DNA of 64,000 nt from Opitutaceae bacterium EW11 (GCA_003054665.1 QAYY01000002.1:248001-312000); one strand, 5' to 3'. Shown: positions 9,254 to 24,206, counted from the stretch's first letter. Program-made: numbers and translations. The notes: a model not told the origin generated them from the letters alone.

Positions 9254-9300
9254 GGACAGGCCGTGCCTCTGCGCGGCCTGTCCTTTGCCTTTTTTCTTTT
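9254..9300 (+). terminator. Terminator/attenuator between rplL and rpoB
   Basis: A perfect 10-bp stem (9254-9263 with 9274-9283) with a 10-base loop is followed by a long T-rich run interrupted by C residues. rpoB starts about 115 bases later with no obvious new promoter. It therefore probably acts as a partial terminator that lowers rpoBC output relative to ribosomal protein genes, as known in E. coli. Confidence 0.7.
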
Positions 9301-9415
9301 TTGTTCTTTGTTTGTTTCTCCAGCCAGCGCCGCCGGCTTCGGCCGGGCTCGTCTGAGCTGATCCCTAGCGCTCCCGCCCGCGCTATCTTGCCATTTCATT
9401 CAACCGGGAAAACTC

Positions 9416-13192
<3,777 letters not shown>

Positions 13193-13237
13193 AACCGGGG
13201 CTCCTTCCGCCTTTAACAAAAAACTGGGACATCCCTA

Positions 13238-16200
13238 ATGAGTATCCAACCCGCAGAAACTGCCGCGTCCTCTGCACGTGAAGAAGCCCGTTCGGCCCTC
13301 GGTCTTGACGAGAATCCGTTCGACTGTGTTTCGATCACGGTCGCGTCGCCCGAGACGATCCGCAACTGGTCCAAGGGCGAGGTCAAGAACCCTGAGACGA
13401 TCAACTACCGTACGTTCAAGCCCGAGCCGGGTGGTCTCTTCTGCCAGAAGATCTTCGGACCGGTGCGCGATTACGAGTGCGCGTGCGGAAAGTACAAGCG
13501 CATCAAATACAAGGACGTCGTCTGCGATCGCTGCGGCGTCGAAGTGACGATTGCCCGCGTCCGGCGCGAGCGCATGGGCCACATCGAGCTGGCGGTTCCC
13601 GTCGCCCACATCTGGTTCCTCAAGAGCATGCCGAGCCGTCTCGGCCTCCTGCTCGACATGACCGCTCGTTCGCTCGAGCGCGTCATCTACTACGAGAACT
13701 ACATGGTCGTCGATCCGGGCAAGACGCCGCTCGAGCCGCGTCAGCTCCTCACCGACGTCGAGTACCGCCAGGCTCTCGACGAATACGGTGACGACTCTTT
13801 CGTCGCAAAGATGGGCGCCGAGGCCGTCCGCGACGCGCTGACCAAGATGGACATGGAAGCGACCGTGGCCGAGCTGCAGGAACAGATGCGCGCCACCCGC
13901 TCGAAGCAGATCAAGAAGAAGCTCTCCAAGCGCCTGAAGGTCATCCAGGGTTTCATCCACTCGAAGTCCCGTCCGGAATGGATGGTGCTCGAAGTGCTGC
14001 CGGTCATCCCGCCGGACCTGCGCCCGCTAGTACCGCTCGAAGGCGGCCGCTTCGCGACTTCCGACCTGAACGATCTCTACCGCCGTGTCATCAACCGCAA
14101 TAACCGGTTGAAGAACCTGATGCAGCTGAAGACGCCCGATGTGATCATTCACAACGAAAAGCGCATGCTGCAGGAGGCGGTTGACGCCTTGTTCGACAAC
14201 GGTCGTCACGGTCGCCCCGTCACGGGCGCCGGCAATCGTCCCTTGAAGTCCCTGTCGGACATGCTCAAGGGCAAGCAGGGCCGTTTCCGCCAGAACCTTC
14301 TCGGCAAACGCGTCGACTACTCCGGCCGTTCCGTGATCGTCATCGGCCCCGAGCTCAAGCTCAGCCAGTGCGGTCTGCCGAAGAAGATGGCGCTCGTCCT
14401 CTTCGAGCCGTTCATCATCCGCCGCCTCAAGGAACTCGGCTTCGTGCACACCGTCCGCGGTGCTCGCAAGATGATCGAGAAGAAGTCCCCCGAAGTGTGG
14501 GACATCCTTGAAGAGGTGACCAAGGGCCATCCGGTGCTGCTCAACCGCGCACCGACGCTCCACCGCCTGTCCATTCAGGCGTTCGAGCCCGTCTTGATTG
14601 AAGGCGAAGCCATTCGCGTGCACCCGCTCGTCTGCACGGCGTACAACGCCGACTTCGACGGTGACCAGATGGCTGTCCACGTCCCGCTCTCCCTCGAGGC
14701 GATCATGGAGTGCAAGCTCCTCATGATGGCGACGTCGAACATCTTCTCGCCGTCTTCCGGCAAACCGATTCTGACGCCGTCACAGGACATTGTTCTCGGC
14801 GCCTATTACCTGACAATCGAGCCGCGCAAGAAGCCGGCCGCCGGCGAGCGGGTGCCGCTCCTCAGCGGACTTCAGGAAGTGCTGTTCGCCAAGGCGGACG
14901 GAGCTCTCAAGGTGCACGACTGGGTCGAAGTTCCGAATCCCGACTTTGGTCGCGAGACGGTCTTCGGCAACAAGGAGCGCCGCGTGCTCCGTACCACCGT
15001 TGGCCGTGTGATCTTTAACCAGATCTGGCCGGCTCCTCTGGGCTTCATCAACTTCGCCGTGCCAAAGGGCAAACTCGGCGACCTGATTCTCAACACTTAC
15101 AAGGTGACGGGCAATCAGATCACCGTTGAGACGCTCGACAAGCTGAAGGAACTGGGCTTCCAGACCGCCTTCCAGGCCGGCATTTCGATCGGTATCGACG
15201 ACATGATCATCCCGGAGGCGAAGAAGGATATCGTCTCCGACACCCGGAAGAAGATCGCCGACGTCGAAAGCCAGTTCAACAAGGGCATCATCACCGAGGG
15301 CGAGCGGAAGAACAAGGTCATCGACCTTTGGACCAGCGCCACCGACAAGATCGCCAAAGAGGTGTTTGCGAAGCTCGAGGGCAACGATGGTCGCCCCGAG
15401 GTCAATCCCGTGTACATCATGATGGACTCGGGCGCTCGCGGCAACAAACAGCAGGTTCGCCAGCTGTGCGGCACCCGCGGCCTGATGGCAAAGCCGTCCG
15501 GTGAAATCATTGAGCGTCCGATTCTGTCGTCTTTTCGCGAGGGCCTGACCGTTCTCGAATACTTCATCTCCACCCACGGTGCTCGTAAGGGTCTCGCGGA
15601 TACGGCGCTGAAGACCGCTGACGCCGGCTACCTGACGCGCAAGCTCTGCGACGTGGCCATGGATGTGGTCATCGCCGAGGATGATTGCGGCACCCGCGAC
15701 GGCGTGTGGAAGCGCGCGATCTTCGAAGGTGACGACGAGATCGTCGGCCTCCGCGAGCGCATTATCGGCCGCTGTTCCAGCGACGATGTCTACAATCCGC
15801 TGAACCCCGACGAACTCCTGATCGGCTCCGGCGAACTCATCACCGAGGAAATTGCCAGCAAGATCGACGAGGCGGGCATCGAGCGTGTGAAGGTCATGTC
15901 GCCGCTCACGTCCACGAGCAAATACGGCATCGACGCGAAGTCCTACGGCATCAATCCCGCGACGAACCGGGTGGCCAAGATCGGCGACTCGGTCGGCATC
16001 ATTGCCGCACAGTCGATCGGCGAGCCCGGAACCCAGCTGACGATGCGTACCTTCCACATCGGTGGTGTCGCGTCCGGCGGGTTCAAGACTCCCGAAATCC
16101 GTGTCCGCTCTGCCGGTACGGTGAAGTACCGTGGCTTGCGCCTGGTACCCACGGCTGATGGCGCCAGCATCGTCCTGAACAAGACCGGTACGATCGCGCT

Positions 16201-17380
16201 GATCGACGCCGAGGAGCACGAGATCGAATCCTACAACATTGTGGTCGGCTCCTATCTGCCGGTGGCGGATGGCGAGAAGATCGAGAAGGGCCAGGTCCTG
16301 GCCCAGTGGGATCCGTACAACGTGCCGGTTCTGTCCGAGAAGGGTGGCTCCCTTGTATTCAAGGACATGATACCTGGCGTCACCGTGAAGCGCGAGCTCG
16401 ACGAGAGCTCCGGTCGCATCGCCACGGTCGTCATCGAGCACAAGGAGGACCTCAACCCGCAGATCGAGGTGCGCGACGAGAAAAACAAGCCGCTCGCGGC
16501 TTATTCCATCCCCGTCGGCGCGCAGATCGCGGTCAATGAAGGCGACATCATTGCCCCTGGTGCCCTGCTCGCCAAAACGCCGCGCCAGGCATCCAAGACA
16601 AAGGACATCACCGGTGGTCTTCCTCGCGTTGCCGAGCTCTTTGAAGCTCGCCGCCCGAAGGAAGCAGCCGAGATGGCCCGAATCGATGGCGTGGTTTCGT
16701 TCGAAGGTTCCATCCGCGGCAAGCGCAAGCTCGTCGTCAAGAACGAGGAGACCAGCCAGGAAGAGGAGCACCTCATTCCGACCGGCAAACACATCATCGT
16801 CCAACCGGGCGATGTCGTGCACAAGGGCCAGCACCTGACTGAAGGCGCCGCCGATCCGCACGAAATCCTCGAGATCCTCGGACCTTCCGCGCTCTACGAC
16901 TTCCTCATCTCTCAGGTGCAGGAGGTGTACCGTCTGCAGGGTGTGACGATTAACGACAAGCACATCGAGATCATCATCCGCCAGATGCTCCGTAAGGTTC
17001 GGATCACCGATCCGGGCGACAGCGAGTATTTCTGGGGTGAGCAGGTTGATCGCACCGCCTTCCTCGCTGACAACAAGCGCATCGAAGAAGCGGGTGGTAA
17101 GCCAGCCGAAGCGGAACCGATTCTCTTGGGCATCACCAAGGCCTCCTTGGAGACCGAAAGCTTCATTTCTGCGGCTTCCTTCCAGGAGACCACCCGCGTC
17201 CTCACGGACGCTGCAACCCTCGGCAAGGTGGACCTGCTCAAGGGCTTCAAAGAGAACGTCATTATGGGACACCTCATCCCGGCTGGTACGGGCTTGCCCA
17301 GCTACAAGAAGCTCAAGATTGCCTTGCCGTTTGGGGCAGAGCTTCCCCCGATCGAGGAAGTAAAGACGGAAGCGAGCTAA
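13238..17380 (+). CDS. rpoC: DNA-directed RNA polymerase subunit beta'
   Basis: 1380 residues. The N-terminal zinc finger has the cysteine pairs CACG and CDRCG (about residues 79-97). The catalytic motif NADFDGDQM, whose Asp residues hold the active-site magnesium, is at about residue 470. The trigger-loop region contains [16 protein letters not shown]. The second zinc site cysteines are visible near DDCGTRDG and GRCSS. A strong terminator lies directly behind the gene. Confidence 0.99.
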   Translation: MSIQPAETAASSAREEARSALGLDENPFDCVSITVASPETIRNWSKGEVKNPETINYRTFKPEPGGLFCQKIFGPVRDYECACGKYKRIKYKDVVCDRCGVEVTIARVRRERMGHIELAVPVAHIWFLKSMPSRLGLLLDMTARSLERVIYYENYMVVDPGKTPLEPRQLLTDVEYRQALDEYGDDSFVAKMGAEAVRDALTKMDMEATVAELQEQMRATRSKQIKKKLSKRLKVIQGFIHSKSRPEWMVLEVLPVIPPDLRPLVPLEGGRFATSDLNDLYRRVINRNNRLKNLMQLKTPDVIIHNEKRMLQEAVDALFDNGRHGRPVTGAGNRPLKSLSDMLKGKQGRFRQNLLGKRVDYSGRSVIVIGPELKLSQCGLPKKMALVLFEPFIIRRLKELGFVHTVRGARKMIEKKSPEVWDILEEVTKGHPVLLNRAPTLHRLSIQAFEPVLIEGEAIRVHPLVCTAYNADFDGDQMAVHVPLSLEAIMECKLLMMATSNIFSPSSGKPILTPSQDIVLGAYYLTIEPRKKPAAGERVPLLSGLQEVLFAKADGALKVHDWVEVPNPDFGRETVFGNKERRVLRTTVGRVIFNQIWPAPLGFINFAVPKGKLGDLILNTYKVTGNQITVETLDKLKELGFQTAFQAGISIGIDDMIIPEAKKDIVSDTRKKIADVESQFNKGIITEGERKNKVIDLWTSATDKIAKEVFAKLEGNDGRPEVNPVYIMMDSGARGNKQQVRQLCGTRGLMAKPSGEIIERPILSSFREGLTVLEYFISTHGARKGLADTALKTADAGYLTRKLCDVAMDVVIAEDDCGTRDGVWKRAIFEGDDEIVGLRERIIGRCSSDDVYNPLNPDELLIGSGELITEEIASKIDEAGIERVKVMSPLTSTSKYGIDAKSYGINPATNRVAKIGDSVGIIAAQSIGEPGTQLTMRTFHIGGVASGGFKTPEIRVRSAGTVKYRGLRLVPTADGASIVLNKTGTIALIDAEEHEIESYNIVVGSYLPVADGEKIEKGQVLAQWDPYNVPVLSEKGGSLVFKDMIPGVTVKRELDESSGRIATVVIEHKEDLNPQIEVRDEKNKPLAAYSIPVGAQIAVNEGDIIAPGALLAKTPRQASKTKDITGGLPRVAELFEARRPKEAAEMARIDGVVSFEGSIRGKRKLVVKNEETSQEEEHLIPTGKHIIVQPGDVVHKGQHLTEGAADPHEILEILGPSALYDFLISQVQEVYRLQGVTINDKHIEIIIRQMLRKVRITDPGDSEYFWGEQVDRTAFLADNKRIEEAGGKPAEAEPILLGITKASLETESFISAASFQETTRVLTDAATLGKVDLLKGFKENVIMGHLIPAGTGLPSYKKLKIALPFGAELPPIEEVKTEAS

Positions 17381-17401
17381 TCGCTGCCTAAGGTAGCTTC
17401 A

Positions 17402-17435
17402 AAGCCGCGCCCAAACAGAGGGCGCGGCTTTTTTA
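17402..17435 (+). terminator. Rho-independent terminator of rpoBC
   Basis: A perfect 11-bp stem (17402-17412 with 17420-17430), a 7-base loop and a run of T residues. It starts 22 bases after the rpoC stop. Confidence 0.93.
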
Positions 17436-17601
17436 TTCCCTTGCATCTCTGTACCCTGCGTCGGCTGCAAAAAAATGGTAATCTTTCGACTTGATTCCCA
17501 GGGGTTGTGTGCGACTGTGGTGTTCCCTCCCGCCAAAAACTGTACGTAGAGCTTAGCTCCGTATGGTTTAACGCCCGGCTTCATCGCCGGGCGTTTTTTT
17601 T
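17436..17601 (+). ncRNA. Candidate orphan small RNA ending in its own terminator
   Basis: Between the rpoC terminator and a second strong terminator (stem 17570-17579 with 17586-17595, then eight T residues) lie about 130 bases with no plausible protein. A terminator needs a transcript; as rpoBC transcription should stop at 17435, a short separate RNA is inferred. I do not recognise a known family and see no good promoter. It might also be a back-up rpoC terminator. Confidence 0.35.
17570..17601 (+). terminator. Second rho-independent terminator behind rpoC
   Basis: A perfect 10-bp stem (17570-17579 with 17586-17595), a 6-base loop and eight T residues (17594-17601). Confidence 0.92.
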
Positions 17602-18175
17602 GCCCTCACAACTATTCAAAGGCGGGAGGGAGGGGATAATGGGATAGTCTGCCCGTGTGGGATTCGTCCTAAGCATCAGAAGGGCTTCAGCGGATCATTG
17701 GACGTCGTTATGAACGTTGTTCGTGCTGCCGTAGTGCTCTGCTCGATACGCTCAGCTCCGGAATGCTCCACTCTGCATTCCTCCTGGTCCCACAACGACG
17801 TTCGGTCCCTGTGGATTCCGGGCCTACAACACCGAGCGCAGACGGCAGGATAGACCGTCCCAAGCGTGCATCTGTGGCACGCGTTTCCCGTCGCTGTTCG
17901 TGACGCTGCAGTGCAATGCAGTCGGCTACTCCCAAGCGGAAAGATCAAATTCGCGCTTGCAGTCCATTCCCGCGGTGTGGTGCATTATCCGTTCCATTGT
18001 TCCGCCCAGTCCTCGCGCGTTGCTGACGAGAGTCAGTGGACGCTTTTCTTGGAGAAACAAGCGCGACTGCGCTCGGATTTCTTCACTCAGCTTTTTTTCG
18101 CGAGAAATTTCTTGCCGCGCTTTTGCTCGGTGGTAGTTTTCGCGCCTTTTCCTCATTTTCAGACCTTTTCTTCGT
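17602..18175. other. 574-base non-coding gap before rpsL, hairpin-rich
   Basis: No convincing gene on either strand. Several short hairpins are visible: 17712-17725 with 17791-17803, enclosing GGAATGC 17760-17766 with GCATTCC 17775-17781; a 6-bp GCGTGC/GCACGC stem near 17863; and CTGCA/TGCAG near 17910. GATAAT at 17635-17640 resembles a -10 box but has no -35 partner. The stretch must hold the str-operon promoter and leader; the last 120 bases before rpsL are rich in pyrimidines. Confidence 0.6.
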
Positions 18176-18556
18176 ATGCCGACCATCAATCAACTCGTGC
18201 GCAAAGGACGTCGCAAGGTGCGCGCCAAGTCCAAGTCTCCGGCTTTGGCGGGTAATCCCTTCCGACGCGGCGTGTGTGTGCAGGTCATGACCCGCACTCC
18301 CAAGAAGCCGAACTCCGCTATCCGCAAGGTCGCGAAGGTCCGTCTCACGAACGGCAACGAAGTCATCTCTTACATTCCCGACGAAGGCCATAACCTTCAG
18401 GAACACTCCATCGTCCTCGTTCGCGGTGGCCGTGTGAAGGACCTTCCTGGCGTCCGTTACCACATTGTTCGTGGCACGCTCGACGCGACGGGAGTGGAAA
18501 AACGCCGTCGTAGCCGTTCCAAGTACGGCGTCAAACGTCCTAAGGCCGCCAAGTAA
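18176..18556 (+). CDS. rpsL: Ribosomal protein S12 (uS12)
   Basis: 126 residues. The conserved [11 protein letters not shown] start, [18 protein letters not shown] (about 42-58) and the GVKRPK tail are present. S12 sits in the decoding centre. It is the first gene of the str cluster after a long gap. No Shine-Dalgarno: the ATG is preceded by TTTTCTTCGT. Confidence 0.99.
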   Translation: MPTINQLVRKGRRKVRAKSKSPALAGNPFRRGVCVQVMTRTPKKPNSAIRKVAKVRLTNGNEVISYIPDEGHNLQEHSIVLVRGGRVKDLPGVRYHIVRGTLDATGVEKRRRSRSKYGVKRPKAAK

Positions 18557-18583
18557 ACCCCGTTCTTTTTCCTCCTATTTGTC

Positions 18584-19057
18584 ATGTCACGCCGTCACAG
18601 AGCCGAAAAACGTCACGTCGAGCCGGACATCCGCTACAACAGCCCGCTCGTAGCGCACCTCGTCAATGTCATCATGAAGAGCGGCAAGAAGAACCTTGCC
18701 GAGCGCATTGTGTACGGCGCTTTCGAGAAGGTCTCTGAGAAACTCGAGAAGGGGGATCCGGTTGACCTCCTTATCGGTGCGTTGGAAAACGCCCGCCCCC
18801 GCCTGGAAGTGAAGAGTCGCCGCGTCGGTGGCGCCACCTACCAGGTGCCGGTCGAGATTTCGTACGAACGCCAGGAGAGCCTCGCTCTCCGCTGGATCGT
18901 GGACGCGGCTGGCTCGCGCAAGGGAGTTCCGATGAAGGATGCCCTCGCTGCCGAGATCGTCGATGCTTACAACAACACGGGCACCGTCGTTAAAAAGAAG
19001 GAAGACACCCACAAGATGGCTCAGGCGAACCGCGCCTTTGCCCACCTGCGCTGGTAA
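18584..19057 (+). CDS. rpsG: Ribosomal protein S7 (uS7)
   Basis: 157 residues, standard length, with [11 protein letters not shown] and [14 protein letters not shown]7 nucleates assembly of the 30S head and contacts E-site tRNA. It lies 27 bases after rpsL, again with a pyrimidine-rich leader and no Shine-Dalgarno. Confidence 0.99.
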   Translation: MSRRHRAEKRHVEPDIRYNSPLVAHLVNVIMKSGKKNLAERIVYGAFEKVSEKLEKGDPVDLLIGALENARPRLEVKSRRVGGATYQVPVEISYERQESLALRWIVDAAGSRKGVPMKDALAAEIVDAYNNTGTVVKKKEDTHKMAQANRAFAHLRW

Positions 19058-19072
19058 TCCCAGCCTGTTATC

Positions 19073-21265
19073 ATGTCCAACGTCGCCGCACCTTCCATTA
19101 CTGTCGTCACCGACAAGGCCAAGATTTCTCCGGTCAACGCCAAGGAGCGTCCGTTCCCTCTGGAATGGACTCGGAACATTGGCATCGCCGCGCATATTGA
19201 CGCGGGCAAGACCACCACGACCGAACGTATTCTCTTCTACTCCGGCGCCGTCCACAAGATGGGCGAGGTGCACGAAGGCACCACGGTGACCGACTGGATG
19301 GAGCAGGAGCGTGAGCGTGGCATCACGATCACCGCCGCCGCCATTTCCTGCGCCTGGAACGCCTCATGCGGTCCGTGGAAGGGTATCAAGCAGCGTATCA
19401 ATATCATCGATACCCCGGGACACGTGGACTTCACCGCCGAGGTGGAGCGTTCCCTGCGCGTTCTCGACGGCGCGGTCGCTGTGTTCTGCGCAGTTGCCGG
19501 CGTGCAACCCCAATCCGAGACGGTCTGGCGCCAAGCCAACAAGTATCGCGTTCCCCGCATCGCGTTCATCAACAAGATGGATCGCACCGGAGCTGACTTT
19601 TTCCGCGCCGTGAAGGAAATGCGCGAGAAGCTCAAGGCTAACGCGCATCCGCTCTTCATCCCCATCGGCAAGGAAGAGAATTTCAGCGGCGTCATCGATC
19701 TGGTCCAGAATGTGGCCTATATCTTCGACGAGACGAAGGATCCGCTCGGCATGAATCCGATCACCTCGGAAATCCCAGCCGAGCTGAAGGATCAGGCCAA
19801 GGAGTACCGCGACAAGCTGATCGAAGCGGTTTCGGATTTCGACGACGTCATCGCGGAGAAGTACCTCGGTGGCGAGGAGATCTCCGTCAACGAGCTGATG
19901 CTTGGCGTTCGCAAAGCGACCATTTCCCTTCAGTTCACCGGCGTGGTGCCTGGCTCAGCCTTCAAGAAGAAGGGTATCCAGCGCCTGCTCGATTGCGTGG
20001 TCAACTACCTGCCGAGCCCGATCGACGTTCCGCCGATGCAGGGCCAGAACAGCGATGGAAAGCCCGTCGAGGCTGTCGTGGACGACAAAGCCAAGATGTG
20101 CGGTCTGGCATTCAAGCTCTGGACCGACCCGTTCGTTGGCAAAATCGTCTTCTTCCGGGTTTATACCGGCAAGCTCCCCAAGGGCATGTCGCTCTACAAT
20201 CCCCGCACCCGCCGGTCCGAGCGCGTTTCTCGCCTCGTGTTGATGCGCGCGATGGATCGCGAAGAAATCGATCTGGCCTATTCGGGCGACATCTGCGCGC
20301 TCGTCGGTATCAAGGATGTAATCACGGGCGACACGCTCTGTGACGAGGACCTCGACATCCGGCTCGAGCCGCCGTCCTTCCCCGAGCCCGTCATCTCAAT
20401 GTCGATTGAGCCGAACTCGAAGGCGGACCAGGAAAAAATGGGCACCGCCCTCCAGCGCCTCGTCGCCGAGGATCCGACTCTTCGCGTCAAGACGGATCCG
20501 GACACGGGACAGACGATTCTCGCCGGCATGGGCGAGCTTCACCTGGACATCATTCGCGATCGCATGAAGCGCGAGTTCAAGGTCGAGGCGACCGCCGGCA
20601 AGCCCCAGATCGCTTACCGCGAAACCATCTCCAAGGCCGCTGACGGCGAAGGCAAATTCATCCGCCAGTCCGGTGGCAAAGGCCAATACGGCCACGTCAT
20701 CGTCAAGATCGAGCCGAACGAGAAGGGCAAGGGCGTCGAGGTTCTCAACGAGATCGTCGGCGGCGTCATCCCGAAGGAATTCATCAAGCCTGCGACGGAC
20801 GGCATCCTCGAAGGTGCCAACAACGGCACGGTGGCCGGTTACCCGGTGGTCGATGTGAAGGTTCACATCGTCGACGGATCCTTCCACGAAGTCGACTCTT
20901 CGGAACTCGCGTTCAAGATGGCCGGCATCTTCGCCTTCAAGGAGGCGATGAAGAAGGCCAACCCGATCCTGCTCGAGCCGATCATGGCCGTCGAGGTCAC
21001 GACTCCGGAGGAGTACCAGGGTGACCTGATGGGCGATATCAATCGTCGTCGTGGTCAGATCCAGGGCATGGAAAACAAGGCTGGCGCGTGCATCATCACC
21101 GCTTCGGTCCCGCTCGAAATGCTCTTCGGCTACGTCACGGACATCCGCTCGCTGTCGAAGGGCCGCGCGAGCGCCGGCATCACGCCGTCGCACTTCGAGC
21201 AGGTCCCGAATTCCCTCCTCGCGAAGATCGTTGAGACTTCGTCCAAGGCCCCCGCCCGCAGCTAA
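19073..21265 (+). CDS. fusA: Elongation factor G
   Basis: 730 residues, a little longer than E. coli EF-G (704), mainly because of about 25 extra N-terminal residues before [22 protein letters not shown]3 is DTPGHVDF and G4 is NKMD. The C-terminal domains include GGKGQYGHV and [16 protein letters not shown]-type sequence. It drives translocation with GTP. The start is 15 bases after rpsG. An inner start after the extra residues is possible, but no other ATG fits the first G box. Confidence 0.98.
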   Translation: MSNVAAPSITVVTDKAKISPVNAKERPFPLEWTRNIGIAAHIDAGKTTTTERILFYSGAVHKMGEVHEGTTVTDWMEQERERGITITAAAISCAWNASCGPWKGIKQRINIIDTPGHVDFTAEVERSLRVLDGAVAVFCAVAGVQPQSETVWRQANKYRVPRIAFINKMDRTGADFFRAVKEMREKLKANAHPLFIPIGKEENFSGVIDLVQNVAYIFDETKDPLGMNPITSEIPAELKDQAKEYRDKLIEAVSDFDDVIAEKYLGGEEISVNELMLGVRKATISLQFTGVVPGSAFKKKGIQRLLDCVVNYLPSPIDVPPMQGQNSDGKPVEAVVDDKAKMCGLAFKLWTDPFVGKIVFFRVYTGKLPKGMSLYNPRTRRSERVSRLVLMRAMDREEIDLAYSGDICALVGIKDVITGDTLCDEDLDIRLEPPSFPEPVISMSIEPNSKADQEKMGTALQRLVAEDPTLRVKTDPDTGQTILAGMGELHLDIIRDRMKREFKVEATAGKPQIAYRETISKAADGEGKFIRQSGGKGQYGHVIVKIEPNEKGKGVEVLNEIVGGVIPKEFIKPATDGILEGANNGTVAGYPVVDVKVHIVDGSFHEVDSSELAFKMAGIFAFKEAMKKANPILLEPIMAVEVTTPEEYQGDLMGDINRRRGQIQGMENKAGACIITASVPLEMLFGYVTDIRSLSKGRASAGITPSHFEQVPNSLLAKIVETSSKAPARS

Positions 21266-21283
21266 ACTCGTTCTTTTTCCGCC

Positions 21284-21592
21284 ATGAAAGGCCAACGTAT
21301 TCGCATCAAACTCCAGGGCTTCGATTACCGTGTGATCGACCAGTCCGCTCTGGAAATCGTCGAGACCGCGAAGCGCTCCGGCGCCCGTGTGTCCGGCCCG
21401 ATCCCGCTGCCGACGCGCATCGAGAAGCTGTCCGTGAATCGCTCGCCGCACGTCGACAAGAAGTCGATGGAGCAGTTCGAGACCCGCACGCACAAGCGCC
21501 TCATCGACATCATTGAGCCGACCGCTCAAACGGTCGACGAGCTGAAGAAGCTGAACCTCCCGTCCGGCGTCGACATCACCATCAACGTCTGA
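21284..21592 (+). CDS. rpsJ: Ribosomal protein S10 (uS10)
   Basis: 102 residues with [19 protein letters not shown] and [24 protein letters not shown]. It is a 30S head protein that also serves as NusE in antitermination. It follows fusA by only 18 bases, so str and S10 clusters are joined here, and it is then separated by 129 bases from rplC. Confidence 0.99.
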   Translation: MKGQRIRIKLQGFDYRVIDQSALEIVETAKRSGARVSGPIPLPTRIEKLSVNRSPHVDKKSMEQFETRTHKRLIDIIEPTAQTVDELKKLNLPSGVDITINV

Positions 21593-21721
21593 TTTCGCAC
21601 TCCTTTTAGTCGTATCCTAACAGTCCATACATAGCAGTTGTCCGTGTGCGCATCGTCGCACCGCCGGACCCCTCGCTAATGTAGGTTCTAAACGGAAACC
21701 TTTCCACCTACCGCTTAGCCC
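21593..21721 (+). promoter_or_regulatory. Structured leader between rpsJ and rplC
   Basis: The gap can form a bipartite hairpin (GTCCG 21640-21644 with CGGAC 21665-21669, enclosing GTGCG/CGCAC) and a second weak stem (GTAGG/CCTAC) just before rplC. It is not similar to the E. coli S10 leader as far as I can tell. A regulatory role is inferred from position only. Confidence 0.35.
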
Positions 21722-22369
21722 ATGATCTCTACTCTCGTAGGCAAAAAAATCGGCATGACGCAGGTCTACGACGCTCAAAACGTCCTAGTCCCCGTCACCG
21801 TGGTTGAGGCCGGCCCCTGTCCGGTCGTCCAAGTGAAGACGACCGAAACCGACGGCTACAACGCCGTCCAGCTCGGCTTTTCCCAGAAGAAAGCGAAGAA
21901 TTCTCCCAAGGCCGAACAGGCTCACGCGAAGAAGGCCGGTCTCGAGCAGACCCCCCGCGTGTTGAGCGAAGTCCGCACTGAAGGCGCGCCCGATCTCAAG
22001 GTGGGCGACGTTGTCACGGTGGCCGCCTTTACCGAAGGCCAGATGGTCGACGTGATTGGCATCACCAAGGGCAAGGGCTTCCAGGGTGTTGTGAAGCGCT
22101 TCCGGGTTGCCGGCGGCCCCGCCGCCCACGGCTCGATGTTCCACCGCCGCATCGGTTCGATCGGCATGCGCCAGACTCCTGGCCGCTCGTGGAAAAACCA
22201 GGCGATGCCCGGACACATGGGCAGCGAGCGCCGCACGGTGCAGAACCTCCGCATCGTCAAAGTCGTTCCGGAGAAGAACCTTCTCCTCGTCAAGGGAGCG
22301 ATCCCCGGCGCCAACGGCGACGACGTGATCGTCCGCACTGCCATCAAGGGCCAGCCCAAGAAAGCCTAA
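21722..22369 (+). CDS. rplC: Ribosomal protein L3 (uL3)
   Basis: 215 residues. The start STLVGKKIGMTQVY and the L3 signature GKGFQGVVKRFRVAGGPAAHG are present; the latter contains the loop reaching toward the peptidyl transferase centre. It is one of the first proteins in 50S assembly. No Shine-Dalgarno. Confidence 0.98.
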   Translation: MISTLVGKKIGMTQVYDAQNVLVPVTVVEAGPCPVVQVKTTETDGYNAVQLGFSQKKAKNSPKAEQAHAKKAGLEQTPRVLSEVRTEGAPDLKVGDVVTVAAFTEGQMVDVIGITKGKGFQGVVKRFRVAGGPAAHGSMFHRRIGSIGMRQTPGRSWKNQAMPGHMGSERRTVQNLRIVKVVPEKNLLLVKGAIPGANGDDVIVRTAIKGQPKKA

Positions 22370-22388
22370 CCGGAGGACCTGATTAGCC

Positions 22389-23024
22389 ATGAAGCTCAAA
22401 GTTTTTTCCCCTGACGGCACGTCCTCGCGCGAAGAAGAGTTCGCCGGCCTGCCGACGTTCGAAGGTGACAAAGGCCTCCAGGCCGTAAAGGAAGTCATCG
22501 TCGCTATCGAAGCCAACGCCCGCCTGGGCACGCACTCCACCAAGACCCGCGGCGAAGTCCGCGGCGGTGGCAAGAAGCCCTGGCGCCAAAAGGGTACCGG
22601 CCGCGCCCGAGCCGGGTCCATCCGCTCGCCTCTGTGGTCTGGCGGCGGTGTTGTCTTCGGCCCGAAGCCCCGCGACTACTCGAAGAAGATCAATTCCAAG
22701 GTGAAGGCCCTGGCGTTTAGCCGTGCGCTCTTTGATCGCGCCAGCGCCGGGGAGATCGACGTCATCGAACGCTTCGAGATCCCGGCTGCGAAGACCAAGG
22801 CGATCAACACCGTGATCGGTCGTATCTCCCCCGAGGGCAAAGTCCTCGTCGTGGACGAGACATTCACCCCCGAAGTGAGCCGTGCCACGCGCAACCTCGA
22901 GCGCGTCAGCATGCAGGAAGCCGCCAAGCTCAACGCCCTCGATCTCGCGAAATACCGCAAGATCATCGTTTCGAGCAAGGCCCTCGAGAAGATCATTGCC
23001 CGCGTCAACGGAGCCAACTCATGA
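22389..23024 (+). CDS. rplD: Ribosomal protein L4 (uL4)
   Basis: 211 residues. The RNA-binding loop GEVRGGGKKPWRQKGTGRARAGS reaches into the exit tunnel in known structures. GGAGG at about 14 bases before the ATG is a distant Shine-Dalgarno. The last codons overlap the rplW start by four bases (ATGA). Confidence 0.98.
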   Translation: MKLKVFSPDGTSSREEEFAGLPTFEGDKGLQAVKEVIVAIEANARLGTHSTKTRGEVRGGGKKPWRQKGTGRARAGSIRSPLWSGGGVVFGPKPRDYSKKINSKVKALAFSRALFDRASAGEIDVIERFEIPAAKTKAINTVIGRISPEGKVLVVDETFTPEVSRATRNLERVSMQEAAKLNALDLAKYRKIIVSSKALEKIIARVNGANS

Positions 23025-23302
23025 ACGCCGATAAAGTCCTCAAGCTCGTCCGCCTGACGGAAAAATCGAACAAGCTCTCGTCCGAGCTCGGCCAATACAC
23101 GTTCGAGGTCAGCTCTGACGCTACCAAGCACACGATCGCCGACGCAGTCGAGAGTACCTTCAAGGTCACGGTGACGCGCGTGAACGTCCAAAATTACCGC
23201 GGCAAAAACAAGCGTAGCCGCCAGGGCCGCCCGAGCACGACGTCCGACTACAAGAAGGCGATCGTGACGCTCAAAGCCGGCGACAAGATCGAGCTCGTCT
23301 AA
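23021..23302 (+). CDS. rplW: Ribosomal protein L23 (uL23)
   Basis: 93 residues with VRLTEKSNKLSSELGQYTFEV and the KKRSRQGRPSTTSDYKKAIVTL-type C-terminus. L23 lies at the tunnel exit and docks trigger factor and SRP. The start overlaps the rplD stop (ATGA), pointing to translational coupling. Confidence 0.97.
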   Translation: MNADKVLKLVRLTEKSNKLSSELGQYTFEVSSDATKHTIADAVESTFKVTVTRVNVQNYRGKNKRSRQGRPSTTSDYKKAIVTLKAGDKIELV

Positions 23303-23319
23303 TCCGGAGAACACCATCC

Positions 23320-24186
23320 ATGGCTCTCAAACAGTTTCGTCCCCTCACGCCTTCCCAGCGGTTCACCAACCTGAACCGTCCGGAGGGTCTCGCCAAAAAA
23401 CGTCCTGAACGCGGCCTGACCCAGGCGAAAAACAAGACCGGCGGTCGCAACTGCTATGGCCGCCTCACGTCGCGTCATCGCGGCGGCGGCCACAAGCAGC
23501 TGTACCGCATCATCGATTTCCGCCGCGACATCCTCGATGTGCCGGCCAAGGTGCAGGCGATCGAGTACGATCCCAACCGCACCGCCCATATTGCCCTACT
23601 GGCGTACGCCAACGGCGAGAAGCGCTACATCCTCGCTCCGAACGGCCTCAAGGTAGGCGACAGCATCGTCACCTCCAACAAGGCGACGACGAATGATTAC
23701 CTGACGGGTAACAACTTCCCGCTGGAGATTATTCCTCCGGCCACGAAGCTCCACGCGGTCGAGCTCCTTCCCGGACGCGGCGCCCAGATGGGCCGCACCG
23801 CCGGTACCTCCGTCGAGCTGGTCGCGATCGAGAACGGCCAGGCTCAGCTGAAGATGCCCTCGGGCGAAATCCGCCTCGTGAATGCCAAGTGCCGTGCGAC
23901 CATCGGCGAAGTTGGCAACGGGGATCATAACAATCAGTCCCTCGGTAAGGCCGGTCGCAGCCGCTGGCTGGGCAAGCGCCCGCACGTTCGCGGTATGGCG
24001 ATGAACCCGGTCGATCACCCCAACGGTGGTGGCCAGGGCAAGTCCAAGGGTGGTGGCGGTCGCCAGCAACTCGTCTCGCCGTGGGGTCAGCTCGCCAAGG
24101 GCTTCCCGACCCGCCGTCGGTCGAAGGTGTCCAGCAGCCTCATCCTCACCCGCCACAACGGTCGTCCGCCGCGCGGCAAGAAATAA
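23320..24186 (+). CDS. rplB: Ribosomal protein L2 (uL2)
   Basis: 288 residues, slightly longer than usual (about 275). The C-terminal signature RGMAMNPVDHPNGGGQGKSKGG contains the conserved His needed near the peptidyl transferase centre. GGAGA lies upstream of the ATG. Confidence 0.98.
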   Translation: MALKQFRPLTPSQRFTNLNRPEGLAKKRPERGLTQAKNKTGGRNCYGRLTSRHRGGGHKQLYRIIDFRRDILDVPAKVQAIEYDPNRTAHIALLAYANGEKRYILAPNGLKVGDSIVTSNKATTNDYLTGNNFPLEIIPPATKLHAVELLPGRGAQMGRTAGTSVELVAIENGQAQLKMPSGEIRLVNAKCRATIGEVGNGDHNNQSLGKAGRSRWLGKRPHVRGMAMNPVDHPNGGGQGKSKGGGGRQQLVSPWGQLAKGFPTRRRSKVSSSLILTRHNGRPPRGKK

Positions 24187-24206
24187 CCCTCTAAGGATCC
24201 CGCAAC

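Noticed and set aside
14780-17272. An 830-codon minus-strand open frame across rpoC
   Set aside because: It is an antisense shadow of rpoC, with Asp/Arg/Leu-rich composition typical of such shadows.
17866-18255. A 129-codon + frame overlapping the start of rpsL
   Set aside because: It overlaps rpsL in another frame and looks unlike a protein.
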